Below are positions 51,081 to 59,714 of a stretch of 64,000 nt of DNA, piece by piece. A model generated the notes under the pieces. That model was not told the origin of the DNA. It worked only from the letters and a program-made list of their open reading frames with translations, and did not search any database. Source of the stretch: Spirosoma pollinicola (GTDB lineage Bacteria; Bacteroidota; Bacteroidia; Cytophagales; Spirosomataceae); the NCBI RefSeq assembly GCF_002831565.1, contig NZ_CP025096.1, positions 1,674,001 to 1,738,000 on the forward strand, in the 5' to 3' direction. The translations under genes and the position numbers were made by a program. How positions within the stretch are numbered: the first letter of the stretch is position 1; each line of letters opens with the position of its first letter.

Positions 51081-51854
51081 ATGATAAAGAAAAAAGTTTT
51101 CGCAGCCGCCTTATTGGCGCTAACCATAAGTCAAAGCAGTTTTGCTCAGGACTCAACCAAAACGACAGCTCCGCAACAATCAGGTGGTGGCATTTTTGGT
51201 AAAGTGCTAAAGGCAGTCACGAATGCGACTTCGGGTACATCGGGTGGCCTGACCAGCAGTGATATTGCTACAGGTTTGAAAGAGGCTCTTCAAATTGGCA
51301 TTAGCAAGGGCTCTGATCAGGCGTCGGCATTGAACGGCTATTTTAAAAACCCATTGCTAAAAATTGCCTTTCCACCCGAAGCGCAGAAAGTTGCTTCAAC
51401 CCTCCGGCAGATAGGTTTCAGCAAGCAAGTCGATCAATTCGAGCTGTCGCTGAATCGGGCTGCTGAAGATGCTGCCAAAAAAGCAAAGCCGGTGTTTATC
51501 AAGGCCATAACATCAATGAGTATCCAGGATGCCGTTGGTATTTTGCGGGGGCAAAATGATGCCGCTACGCAATACCTGCGCCGGACGTCAGGTCAGCAAC
51601 TGGTATCTGAGTTTACACCCATTGTTGATAGTACGCTTAAGAAAAACAATGCTACCAAATACTATTCTGAACTGGTCAACACCTACAACAAGGTACCGTT
51701 TGTGCAGAAAGTTAACCCAGATCTAACTCAATATGCGACTAATAAAGCGGTTGACGGGCTGTTCATTTTAGTGGCTCAGGAAGAGCAAAAGATTCGGGAA
51801 AATCCGGCGGCACGGGTTACGGACTTGCTGAAGAAAGTATTCAGCAAGCAATAG
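51081..51854 (+). CDS. DUF4197 secreted protein
   Basis: The 257-residue protein has a signal peptide (AAALLALTISQSSFAQ) and the DUF4197 pattern ALQIGISKGSDQASALNGYF, LRQIGFSKQVDQFELSLNRA and SMSIQDAVGILRGQNDAATQ. Helical throughout after a Gly/Thr-rich linker. Family function is unknown. It is monocistronic, followed by a hairpin. Confidence 0.9.
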   Translation: MIKKKVFAAALLALTISQSSFAQDSTKTTAPQQSGGGIFGKVLKAVTNATSGTSGGLTSSDIATGLKEALQIGISKGSDQASALNGYFKNPLLKIAFPPEAQKVASTLRQIGFSKQVDQFELSLNRAAEDAAKKAKPVFIKAITSMSIQDAVGILRGQNDAATQYLRRTSGQQLVSEFTPIVDSTLKKNNATKYYSELVNTYNKVPFVQKVNPDLTQYATNKAVDGLFILVAQEEQKIRENPAARVTDLLKKVFSKQ

Positions 51855-51857
51855 CCG

Positions 51858-51892
51858 CGATGGTGGTTTACCGAACTGGTGAACCACCATCG
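51858..51892 (+). terminator. Hairpin downstream of the DUF4197 gene, probable terminator
   Basis: An 11-bp stem (51858-51868 with 51882-51892) begins four bases after the stop codon. T-rich sequence after it is weak, so it could also be a transcript-stabilising hairpin. Confidence 0.55.
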
Positions 51893-51947
51893 TGAGTATT
51901 GTTACTCCGAATTTCAGGGCAACATAAACGGTATTGACGGGCCATTA

Positions 51948-52721
51948 TCACCCCTCCACCCACCGACGCAGATCGGGCGTGCGGGCAGTACTACCGATGA
52001 GCGGTTCGGTTCGGCCTACGATGCGTACAGCCAGCCTGTCATTGAAATAAGGTTCCAGACGATCAATATACCGGATGTGGATCAGCTCAGACCGATTGAG
52101 CCGGAAAAAACGGGCGGGGTCGAGCTGCTCCTCCAATTCGTTCAGGCTGCCATTCAGTGGGTACTTTTGTCCCTTTGTATCGTAAGCAAAAACAACCCCT
52201 TCGTCTGCCTGCATGTATGTGATCTCATCAACATCCAGCAGGTGAATACCCTGACGAAGTTTAACGGCGAAGCGTTGTCGGTAGCTCGTTTGTGCAGGGC
52301 GGAGCGCATCGCGCAATTGGTTCAGGACCGCTTCAGTTAACGTGGGTACGAGTGTGGTCAGCGACATTTGCAGCCGTGTATATTTGTCCAGTGCCTGCCG
52401 TAGCTGATGCTCGGTAAACGGCTTAAGCAGATAAGCAATACCGTTTCCCTGAAAGGCCCGTAACAAAAACTGATCGTAGGCCGTTGTGAAAATAACTGGG
52501 CAGCTCACCTGCACCCGGTCAAACAAGGCAAACACGTTACCATCCAGAAGTTCAATGTCCGAAAAAAGTAAGTCGGGTGCGGGGTTGCTTGACAGCCAGT
52601 TGGTGGCTTCCTGAACGCTGGGTAATGTGGCCAAAATATGGGCATCAGGTACTAATCGAGTCAGTAAATCGACGAGTTGACGGGCAGCTATGGCTTCGTC
52701 TTCGAGTAGAACAATGGTCAC
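51948..52721 (-). CDS. LytTR-type response regulator (pair with the 52728 kinase)
   Basis: The 257-residue protein has a receiver domain (TIVLLEDEAIAARQL, DLLFSDIEL with phospho-acceptor at about D54) and a C-terminal LytTR DNA-binding domain (AVKLRQGIHLLDVDEITYMQ, FFRLNRSELIHIRYIDRL). The start codon is GTG at 52721. It follows the sensor kinase by six bases and shares a transcript with it and the outer-membrane receptor upstream. Confidence 0.92.
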   Translation of the reverse strand: MTIVLLEDEAIAARQLVDLLTRLVPDAHILATLPSVQEATNWLSSNPAPDLLFSDIELLDGNVFALFDRVQVSCPVIFTTAYDQFLLRAFQGNGIAYLLKPFTEHQLRQALDKYTRLQMSLTTLVPTLTEAVLNQLRDALRPAQTSYRQRFAVKLRQGIHLLDVDEITYMQADEGVVFAYDTKGQKYPLNGSLNELEEQLDPARFFRLNRSELIHIRYIDRLEPYFNDRLAVRIVGRTEPLIGSTARTPDLRRWVEG

Positions 52722-52727
52722 GGGCAG

Positions 52728-53771
52728 CTATTTACTAACAGTAAATGGGTTATTCGATTCGACAACAGCGGGACGCAGGATTGGTAACGTGACGACAAAC
52801 TCGGTTGCTGTCGGCTGCACCAGCACGGCCTTATCCGACAGCAGTTGGTAGCGAGCCTGTAAATTCCGAAGGCCCGTTCCCGTAGAGTCAACGGGAGTAA
52901 GTTTAGGACGCAGTTCATTCCTCACCACGACGGCTTCATCCGTAATCGTCAACTCAATCAGCAAGGGGTCGGTGTCGCTGCTCTGGTTATGCTTCACGGC
53001 GTTTTCGACCAGCGTTTGCAAACTTCCCGGCAGAACCAGCACACTAAGCGTGTCGGCAATACGCATCGTAGTCACGATTTCGTAAGCCCGCCCAAACCGT
53101 TGCCGAATCAGATAAATGTAATCGCTGAGAAAGGCCAGTTCGTCGGCCAGCGGCACAACGTCTTCATCTTTGTTCCGAATGAGGTAGCGATACAACGCCG
53201 AAAATCGGTGTAAATAGGCACTGGCCTGTTCAGGACTGCGCTCAATAAGGGCACCCAGCACATTCAGGTTGTTGAACAGAAAGTGCGGGTCGATTTGTGC
53301 TTTGAGGTGTCGCAATTCGGCTTCTGCGCGTTCTTTCTCGGTGTGGACCAGCCGTTGTTGTGTCTCAAAAAACTGTTTCCCCGTCAATACCGCTGCCAAC
53401 ACACTCGCCTGAGGGGCGATGTTTACCAGGCTGGTAATGACACTGAACCATCGGAACGGTTGATCCTGGTAATGAAGCAGCCAAAGGCCGAACCTATGGA
53501 CAGTAGCAAAAATCAGTAGTGCTCCCAGTAAAGAAAAAAACAACATCAAATACCGGCGGGTGAATAGAAAGGCAGGAAACAGGATGTAAACCATCAGAAT
53601 GGCTAATCCTGAATGGATGAGCACATCGAACGCCCAGCCAGTCAGAATAAACCACCAGGGACGGCCCAGATTGCCGAATACCATAAAGGGGAAAGCCATC
53701 GCCCACAAAATCGCCATCAATGTCCAGTCGGAGCGGGTGGGCTTGCGAAAGTTCGGCTGACTAATTTTCAT
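52728..53771 (-). CDS. LytS-like sensor histidine kinase (His_kinase family)
   Basis: The 347-residue protein has four membrane helices in the first about 140 residues, then a LytS-type phospho-acceptor motif HLKAQIDPHFLFNNLNVLGA and a HATPase part ending TGTGLRNLQARYQ. Such kinases usually control a LytTR regulator encoded next to them, as here. Its ATG overlaps the stop of the TonB-type receptor gene by four bases. Confidence 0.92.
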   Translation of the reverse strand: MKISQPNFRKPTRSDWTLMAILWAMAFPFMVFGNLGRPWWFILTGWAFDVLIHSGLAILMVYILFPAFLFTRRYLMLFFSLLGALLIFATVHRFGLWLLHYQDQPFRWFSVITSLVNIAPQASVLAAVLTGKQFFETQQRLVHTEKERAEAELRHLKAQIDPHFLFNNLNVLGALIERSPEQASAYLHRFSALYRYLIRNKDEDVVPLADELAFLSDYIYLIRQRFGRAYEIVTTMRIADTLSVLVLPGSLQTLVENAVKHNQSSDTDPLLIELTITDEAVVVRNELRPKLTPVDSTGTGLRNLQARYQLLSDKAVLVQPTATEFVVTLPILRPAVVESNNPFTVSK

Positions 53772-56206
53772 TTGTTGGGTTGGTTAAGGCCATCAAAATT
53801 AAATGGATTTGCGCTTTCTTCCCGCTGTTTCTTGAATCCAAGATTATAGCGCACACTAAAACCAACCCGGCGGGTGTCGCCCCGACGAGAACCCTCCGCC
53901 ATAATACTACCCTGATTCAGAACAAACGTATTCCGGTTGGTATAGACCATGTCCGAAAGAGATAGGGTAACCATCAGTCGGCTGTTCAAGAACTTGCGGT
54001 TGATGCTCATATCGACAGTACCAAAATTACCGAGTTCATAAAACTGCCGCTGCCCATGAATCGACCAGAACCCGTTAACCTGAAGCGTAGAGCGACTATC
54101 GAGGTCAAGCTGGTGATAGGTCAGCAATGTCCACGAACCCCGATTGAAGGTAAGTGGCTGGCCTTCATACTGCCCCAGGTATTGGTTATAATTATACTGC
54201 CCGATCACAACGAAGAAATAGCGGCCACCGGGTGGAATACCGAGCAACATGCGAAAGTAAGTCTCCCGATTTTGACCGAGGTTGTCAGTTGTTCGGTAAG
54301 CGATGCTGGTGTTAACGTGGCTCTGGTATAGCACACTTGAAAAGAGCTGCTGCGTGTAGTTCTGCCCCACAGACAGAATCGGCAGGTTAGCTACGCTTAG
54401 GTTAGCCTCCACGTTTTGCGTAAATTGGGGTTGTAAGGCTGGATTACCCGTTTCGTACAGATACTGATCTACGTAGCGAATAGCGGGATTTAGCTGCTCA
54501 TACCCAGGTCGGGTAATGGACCGACGATAAATGAGCGATGCCTGAACGGGAAAATTAGCGATGGACACCACCGGCCGACTCAGGTAAAGATAGGGGAAGA
54601 AGTCGGTGCGCCGGACCCGGAAGGTAGTGTCGGTCGGAACACGCTGATGGCCGTCCATATTCGTATTTTCGACTCGAAGCCCGGTTTTTAGGATGAACTT
54701 ACCAAATGTTTTAGCCGCCTGTACATACCCACTATGGATGCCATCGGTATAGTCGAAGGTATTAGTGCGGGACAGATCAGGCTGGCGAACCGCCTGGAGA
54801 ATATTGACGTAATTAGTCTTGCTGGCCAGCCATTGGTTACTGGTTTTCAAGCCCGCTTCGAGTGTTAATTTATGCGGCAGTTTCTGAATCCAGTCTAGCT
54901 TGGCAGTTGCCAGTTGTCGGCGATTCAGGAGGGTGCCCTCACTAACCAGCGTAGGGTTTATCGGGAGTTGAAACTGGGTCTGGTATGCCTGGTCCGTACG
55001 GTTGTCGAAGTAGCTGTACGAAAAGTCTGCTGTGATTTCAGATCCCAGCGAATCGAGTTTATAGCGACTGGATAGCCCCTGCGTTAGCGATCCGTTTCGG
55101 CCTTTGTTCTGAAGTGTATTGATATTTTCGACGAATGGCTGGCTGCCCTCTGTCGCCCGGATTTGGGTGGTGTTATCAGCAAAACTGTTGGTAAACCCAT
55201 AATTTGCCCGTCCATCAAGATTCACTTCCCATCGCCGGTTTAGTTGGTAGCCCAGGCCATACCCCGCAAAGAGTGCATCGCCCGGCGTACGGGTATAAGC
55301 TTCCTGGCTGATGGTCTGGTTGCCGGGTAGCTGTCGTGAACTGGTTAGCAGGTCATAATTATTTCGTCGACTGTAATTTATATTCAGGTAAGTTGATCGA
55401 GTTCCGTTACCATCGTTCAGACTAAACCCAACGCCCTGATTGCCAAATCTCCCCTGATTCATGTTGGCGGTTACGCTTCCCGTCCGGCCCAGTTTGACTC
55501 CTTTTTTCAGGACAATATTTACCGCTCCTCCGGCGCTCGACGCATCATAACGGGCCGAAGGCGTCCGCATCACTTCTATTCGTTCAACGCTGTTGGGTGG
55601 GAGGCTCCGAAGTAACGTGGCCACGTCCTCGGCGCTCATACGCTGCTCCCGGCCATTAATGTAAATAGTGGCTGGTACTGCACTATTCAGATAAACATTG
55701 CCATCCTGATCCAGAAACAAGCAGGGTGTCTTGGTAAGTAGTTCGAAAGCGTTCGTACTGCTGTTAGCAATGAGCTCAGGGTTGATTATGGTTTTATCGT
55801 CCTCCTGCTGCATAAGGGCTTTCCGGGCCGTGACCGTCACGGTCGTTAACGTTTTGGCTTCGGCTTCGAGTGTGAAACGGAAAGTGGATTGGGCTTTCGT
55901 CAGCCGGATTCCCTGAGTAAGGGGCTTTTTGCCCAGCGCGGTCACGCTCAACGCATAGAGTGCATCAGACCGCAAATTCAGTTGAGCGATACCCGCCGTA
56001 TCGCTGATGGTAGTGACCTGGCTGGTGGAATCCGTCCAGAGCCGAAGCCGCACCGTAGCCCCAAAGATGGGCTGTTGTTTAGCGTCGGTCAGCACAATCC
56101 GAACACGGCTTGACCCAGTAACGGATGTGGTCGTTGACGGAGCCGATTGTGCCCATAAACCAGAGGGTAAACATAAAAGGGTAAAGGCGAAGAATAGGAG
56201 TCGCAT
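53768..56206 (-). CDS. Outer-membrane beta-barrel receptor (TonB-dependent receptor-like)
   Basis: The 812-residue protein has a signal peptide (MRLLFFAFTLLCLPSGLWAQ), a carboxypeptidase-D regulatory-like domain (about 30-110), a plug domain (VTVTARK, PSARYDASSAGGAVNIVLKK) and a long beta-barrel of the outer_membrane_beta family (PF14905). It is the first gene of a coupled operon with a LytS-like kinase and a LytTR regulator. Substrate unknown. A -7 box and small palindrome precede it. Confidence 0.9.
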   Translation of the reverse strand: MRLLFFAFTLLCLPSGLWAQSAPSTTTSVTGSSRVRIVLTDAKQQPIFGATVRLRLWTDSTSQVTTISDTAGIAQLNLRSDALYALSVTALGKKPLTQGIRLTKAQSTFRFTLEAEAKTLTTVTVTARKALMQQEDDKTIINPELIANSSTNAFELLTKTPCLFLDQDGNVYLNSAVPATIYINGREQRMSAEDVATLLRSLPPNSVERIEVMRTPSARYDASSAGGAVNIVLKKGVKLGRTGSVTANMNQGRFGNQGVGFSLNDGNGTRSTYLNINYSRRNNYDLLTSSRQLPGNQTISQEAYTRTPGDALFAGYGLGYQLNRRWEVNLDGRANYGFTNSFADNTTQIRATEGSQPFVENINTLQNKGRNGSLTQGLSSRYKLDSLGSEITADFSYSYFDNRTDQAYQTQFQLPINPTLVSEGTLLNRRQLATAKLDWIQKLPHKLTLEAGLKTSNQWLASKTNYVNILQAVRQPDLSRTNTFDYTDGIHSGYVQAAKTFGKFILKTGLRVENTNMDGHQRVPTDTTFRVRRTDFFPYLYLSRPVVSIANFPVQASLIYRRSITRPGYEQLNPAIRYVDQYLYETGNPALQPQFTQNVEANLSVANLPILSVGQNYTQQLFSSVLYQSHVNTSIAYRTTDNLGQNRETYFRMLLGIPPGGRYFFVVIGQYNYNQYLGQYEGQPLTFNRGSWTLLTYHQLDLDSRSTLQVNGFWSIHGQRQFYELGNFGTVDMSINRKFLNSRLMVTLSLSDMVYTNRNTFVLNQGSIMAEGSRRGDTRRVGFSVRYNLGFKKQREESANPFNFDGLNQPNK

Positions 56207-56212
56207 AACGAA

Positions 56213-56235
56213 GGATCATTTTTCTTTAATGATCC
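56213..56235. promoter_or_regulatory. 8-bp palindrome in the receptor operon leader, possible operator
   Basis: GGATCATT at 56213-56220 pairs with AATGATCC at 56228-56235 with a 7-base gap. It lies between the predicted start of transcription and the ATG at 56206 and touches the -7 box. Possible operator for the encoded LytTR regulator; unproven. Confidence 0.35.
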
Positions 56236-56242
56236 AAACGTA
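56235..56242 (-). promoter_or_regulatory. Putative -7 box (TACGTTTG) of the receptor operon
   Basis: On the minus strand TACGTTTG matches TAnnTTTG, about 30 bases before the receptor ATG. A -33 element is not evident. Confidence 0.45.
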
Positions 56243-56334
56243 TACCTCGTCTCGACGTTATACGCTTCTTTTTTGCCCAAGTAGGGGAAATTATCGATGA
56301 GTAGGGGAGAAATGGCCTTTAAACAAAGCAGCTG

Positions 56335-57093
56335 CTAACGCCCCAACCAGTCTTTAAACTCAGACAGGCGGCTCAGACTAACGAACACATCTTCCTTTGC
56401 CGAGGGCTGCAAATTCAGTTTGAGCTTGCCCGCCGAGTAGGTATGAATGGCCTGAATGGCAGGTCGGGCAACCAGGAACTGGCGGTTCACCCGAAAAAAC
56501 AGGGAAGGATTAAGTAACCCCAGTAACTGGTCGAGGCTGTATTCGAGGGGCATAAATTGACCGGCCTTGTTTACCAGAAATGTAGCTTTCTCCTCTGTGT
56601 AGAAATAAGCAATATCGGACACTTCTACACTGTGGATTTTGGTGCCAAGGCTAATCATGAACCGCTCTTTAAAACCGACTGTCTGGGGTTTTTGCAGCAG
56701 TTGTAGAAGCGTATTAAGATCAGGCGTCGTTGAGGAGTTGCGAACGGCTTTGAATTTGTCCAAAGCCGCCACCAGTTCATCGTAGTCAATGGGTTTGAGC
56801 AGATAGTCGATGCTATTGACCTTGAAGGCTTTTAGCATATACTCATCATAGGCCGTCGTAAAAATAATGGGTAGACGGAGTTGAAGCTGTTCGAACACGT
56901 TAAAAACCAGTCCATCTTCCAGGTGTATATCCATAAAGGCCAAATCTGGCAAAGGATGGTCCTTAAACCAGGCAACCGTCTCGCTGACAGAGGGAAGCTG
57001 GGCCAGAATGTTAATCGAGGGCTCATATTTTTTTAGTAGGCGCACAAGCTGGCGGGCGGTGCGATCTTCATCTTCGATTAGGACGACATTCAT
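56335..57093 (-). CDS. LytTR-type response regulator (pair with the 57090 kinase)
   Basis: The start is the ATG at 57093 (MNVVLIEDEDRTARQLVRLL); the frame reaches 57144 but that lies in the kinase gene. The protein has a receiver domain (DLAFMDIHL) and a C-terminal LytTR domain (MISLGTKIHSVEVSDIAYFY, FFRVNRQFLVARPAIQAI). Its start overlaps the kinase stop by four bases (ATGA). It is a paralogue of the regulator at 51948, so the two pairs may be related by duplication. Confidence 0.92.
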   Translation of the reverse strand: MNVVLIEDEDRTARQLVRLLKKYEPSINILAQLPSVSETVAWFKDHPLPDLAFMDIHLEDGLVFNVFEQLQLRLPIIFTTAYDEYMLKAFKVNSIDYLLKPIDYDELVAALDKFKAVRNSSTTPDLNTLLQLLQKPQTVGFKERFMISLGTKIHSVEVSDIAYFYTEEKATFLVNKAGQFMPLEYSLDQLLGLLNPSLFFRVNRQFLVARPAIQAIHTYSAGKLKLNLQPSAKEDVFVSLSRLSEFKDWLGR

Positions 57094-58199
57094 GATAGCA
57101 GGGGGAGTTTTACCAAAAATTGACCAGTATCCTCGCCATACCATACCGCACGGTCGGTGAGCAATTTATAGCGGTTTGCAATATTATTCAGCCCGATTCC
57201 AGTCGATTCGTCGGCCTGGTCACGAGCCTGTAAGGAGTTCGTAATCCATAGATACCCATCCTGCACAAGAATATGCACGCGAAGCGGTTCGCGTACCGAC
57301 ATGCGATTATGTTTAACTGCGTTTTCCACAAGTAATTGCAGTGATAAAGGGGCAATGCGGTACTGTTGCTGTATGTCTGCCGGTACATCCAGGGTAACGT
57401 CAAATTTATTTTCGAAGCGTATCTGGAGTAGAAACGTATAGGACTGAATGAAATCCAACTCCGTTTTGAGCAGTACGGTAGCCTGGTCGCGTTGCTCCAG
57501 AATATACCGATATACTTTGGCAAGTTGCTTTACGTACTGCTCCGAAAGATCAGCGTCTTCGTGAACCATAGACGTGAGAATGCTCAGGCTGTTGAATAAA
57601 AAATGGGGGCTTAGCTGATTTTTCAGGGCTTCAAACTGGCTGATAGCTGCTTCTTTCTCCAGCTGTTCAGCTTTAAGCTGCACATCTTTGAGTTGCAAAT
57701 ACGAGCGGGCAATGATTGTCAGATAGAAGGCTGATAGCATAATCACCACAGAAAACCCATTATTAGCCCGTTTTATATAGGTGAACACCTCCGCAGGCAT
57801 GTCCGAACTATTGGGTTTGGCTTGTAGAGCAGGCCAGAATTGAAAAATTAATGTAGCAATCAGGTGAAGGATCTGTTGAAAGACCTGGATATAGAGTATA
57901 GATAGAACCAGCGAAATCAGGAAGGTTACGGCTAAAGCTCCCCAGTTGAATCCCAGTAGAAAATCGTCACCGAACCGTCTGAACAACAAGTGCTGAATCC
58001 AGTCGGTCACGCTGATCCAGAAGAAATACAATACAAGGGCAAGTAGCAAAATTGGGATAAGAATTGGCAGAATATGCAACAGACTGGCTACGGTGCGCGC
58101 TTTCTCAGGTAAATTAACATAGAGCAGGAGGGGAGAATACAGCAACAGCAGCCGGATGGCCAGTTGCCATTTTTGCCTGGAAGTTAACCTGTCAGTCAT
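57090..58199 (-). CDS. LytS-like sensor histidine kinase
   Basis: The 369-residue protein begins at the ATG at 58199 (MTDRLTSRQKWQLAIR); a start at 58325 would add 42 unlikely residues. It has four membrane helices (about 14-185), then SQFEALKNQLSPHFLFNSLS with the phospho-acceptor histidine and a HATPase part ending GIGLNNIANRYKLL. Partner of the overlapping LytTR regulator. Its region upstream (58200-58397) holds no gene. Confidence 0.92.
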   Translation of the reverse strand: MTDRLTSRQKWQLAIRLLLLYSPLLLYVNLPEKARTVASLLHILPILIPILLLALVLYFFWISVTDWIQHLLFRRFGDDFLLGFNWGALAVTFLISLVLSILYIQVFQQILHLIATLIFQFWPALQAKPNSSDMPAEVFTYIKRANNGFSVVIMLSAFYLTIIARSYLQLKDVQLKAEQLEKEAAISQFEALKNQLSPHFLFNSLSILTSMVHEDADLSEQYVKQLAKVYRYILEQRDQATVLLKTELDFIQSYTFLLQIRFENKFDVTLDVPADIQQQYRIAPLSLQLLVENAVKHNRMSVREPLRVHILVQDGYLWITNSLQARDQADESTGIGLNNIANRYKLLTDRAVWYGEDTGQFLVKLPLLS

Positions 58200-58397
58200 G
58201 GTTAAACAGAATAGGAATCGGCCAAAGTTGCAGACAGGCGATGGATAACCCAAACGAAAGTGGACAATCACGCCAATTATCTCGAAGAGTGCGGGTAATG
58301 GCGGGAAGAGTACAGATCTGGTCAATAATTGACAGCCAAAATCGTACTCCTGAATTGTTTAGTGCAGCGTAATTATCTTTTGTAAGTGGGTTTACTA

Positions 58398-58796
58398 TTA
58401 ACCCATAAACGAGTCATTATTCAGGTACTCAAGTTTATTAGCCCACACAAGCGCAATTTGGGTGGCTCGTTGGCGGACCTCATCGACAGCTTCGCCCGTA
58501 AAATTCTCGGATAGGGTAGCCGAAAACAACTTAAGCCAACGGTCAAAATGATCTATGGTGAGGGTATGTTGCTGGTTAATAATCAAATGCGGGCGGAAAG
58601 GGTGGCCGTCATAGGCGTTATTGCCGAGAATCAGCGACTCCCAAAAGGCATACATTTTAGGTAAGTGTTTTGTCCAGTCCACCTGGGCTACATCCGTAAA
58701 AACAGGGCCAATAAATGCGTCGGCCTGTACTTTTTCGTAAAACGAATCCACCAGAAATCGAACAGCTTCCGGCGAATCCAGCGTTCTTTTTGACAT
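58398..58796 (-). CDS. Group III truncated haemoglobin-like protein
   Basis: The 132-residue protein matches group III truncated globins: FYEKVQADAFIGPVF, LPKMYAFWESLILG and IDHFDRWLKLF, where H83 (or H77) is the likely proximal haem ligand. Function of the group is unclear; oxygen or NO handling is proposed. It is encoded seven bases after the ArsC-like gene and probably cotranscribed with it. Confidence 0.85.
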   Translation of the reverse strand: MSKRTLDSPEAVRFLVDSFYEKVQADAFIGPVFTDVAQVDWTKHLPKMYAFWESLILGNNAYDGHPFRPHLIINQQHTLTIDHFDRWLKLFSATLSENFTGEAVDEVRQRATQIALVWANKLEYLNNDSFMG

Positions 58797-58803
58797 TTCA
58801 GTA

Positions 58804-59175
58804 CTATTTTATTGGAAGAACCCCGGCTTGGATAGAAAACGTTTCTTTGTAAGTGTCTGCGTTAAACCCGAGGGCAATAATTCGGCCATCGGCTTCAATC
58901 AGCGGCCGACGAATAAGGGAAGGTTTCTCGATCATCAAGGCAATGGCTCCTGCGGCATCGGTGGGTTTTTCGGCATCAGAAAGCTTCTTCCAGGTTAATC
59001 CGTTGCGGTTTACTAATTCCTCCCAGGGCTTTTGCGATAACCAGTTTTCAATTGTTTTCTGGTTGATACCCTGTTTTTTATAATCGTGAAATTGATAATC
59101 AATGGCCTGTTGTGCTAACCAGACACGGGCTTTTTTTACCGTGTCGCAGTTGGGAATGGCATATAAGGTGTACAT
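58804..59175 (-). CDS. ArsC/Spx/MgsR-family protein
   Basis: The 123-residue protein has the thioredoxin-like fold of the ArsC family: a single cysteine in YAIPNCDTVKKARVWL (C10) and PSLIRRPLIEADGR, the typical substrate-side motif. Arsenate reductase needs more cysteines, so a regulatory or YffB-like role is more likely than arsenate reduction. It is upstream of the truncated globin gene and divergent from gldC. Confidence 0.85.
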   Translation of the reverse strand: MYTLYAIPNCDTVKKARVWLAQQAIDYQFHDYKKQGINQKTIENWLSQKPWEELVNRNGLTWKKLSDAEKPTDAAGAIALMIEKPSLIRRPLIEADGRIIALGFNADTYKETFSIQAGVLPIK

Positions 59176-59278
59176 GAGGGATGTTAATTTGGGACGAAAG
59201 TACCTAAAATGCCGTTTCCCGTTCTAGCAAACGCCGATGTTTGTTGACAGTCAAGTCGCGGGTTTCGCCCGCGCTACG

Positions 59279-59286
59279 TATTTTTG
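59279..59286 (+). promoter_or_regulatory. Putative -7 box (TATTTTTG) of gldC
   Basis: TATTTTTG matches TAnnTTTG and lies five bases before the gldC ATG at 59292, implying an almost leaderless transcript. A -33 element at the usual spacing is not clear. Confidence 0.4.
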
Positions 59287-59291
59287 TATCT

Positions 59292-59645
59292 ATGAAAAAA
59301 TCAGACATTCATTTTTCGGTTGAACTCGACAACCAAAATATCCCTGAGAAAATATACTGGGAAGCCACCGATAACCCAAACGAAGGCCTGAGCGATACGC
59401 GGGCTATTGCCATTTCACTTTGGGATCATTACCATAACAGCACCCTAAAAATTGACCTTTGGACGAAGGACATGGAAGTGGTGGATATGAAACGCTTTAT
59501 GATTGAGATCATGAGCGGCATTGCTGATACTGCCCTGAGTGCAACCGGCGATCAGCGTATGGCAGATGATATTGAGAAAACATGTCAGGTGTTGAGCAAG
59601 CGGCTGGAGGAGGAAATTAAACAGCAAAAACAGCAACAGCAATAG
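59292..59645 (+). CDS. gldC: Gliding motility protein GldC
   Basis: The 117-residue protein starts at the ATG at 59292 (MKKSDIHFSVELDNQNIPEK); the open frame begins at 59241 but the -7 box lies inside that part. It matches GldC: EKIYWEATDNPNEGLSDTRA and ISLWDHYHNSTLKIDLWTKD, with a glutamine-rich tail. GldC is associated with gliding and type IX secretion in Bacteroidota; its exact role is unknown. Cytoplasmic. Divergent from the ArsC-like gene. Confidence 0.92.
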   Translation: MKKSDIHFSVELDNQNIPEKIYWEATDNPNEGLSDTRAIAISLWDHYHNSTLKIDLWTKDMEVVDMKRFMIEIMSGIADTALSATGDQRMADDIEKTCQVLSKRLEEEIKQQKQQQQ

Positions 59646-59714
59646 CTGATACCAGCTCGGCAACTTTGGTCGTTAATTTGCTGAGATGTACATCGTAACG
59701 ACTGTCCTTATTTT

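Noticed and set aside
51879-52340. 153-residue plus-strand frame opposite the LytTR regulator
   Set aside because: It lies antisense to a clear LytTR regulator and shows no protein features.
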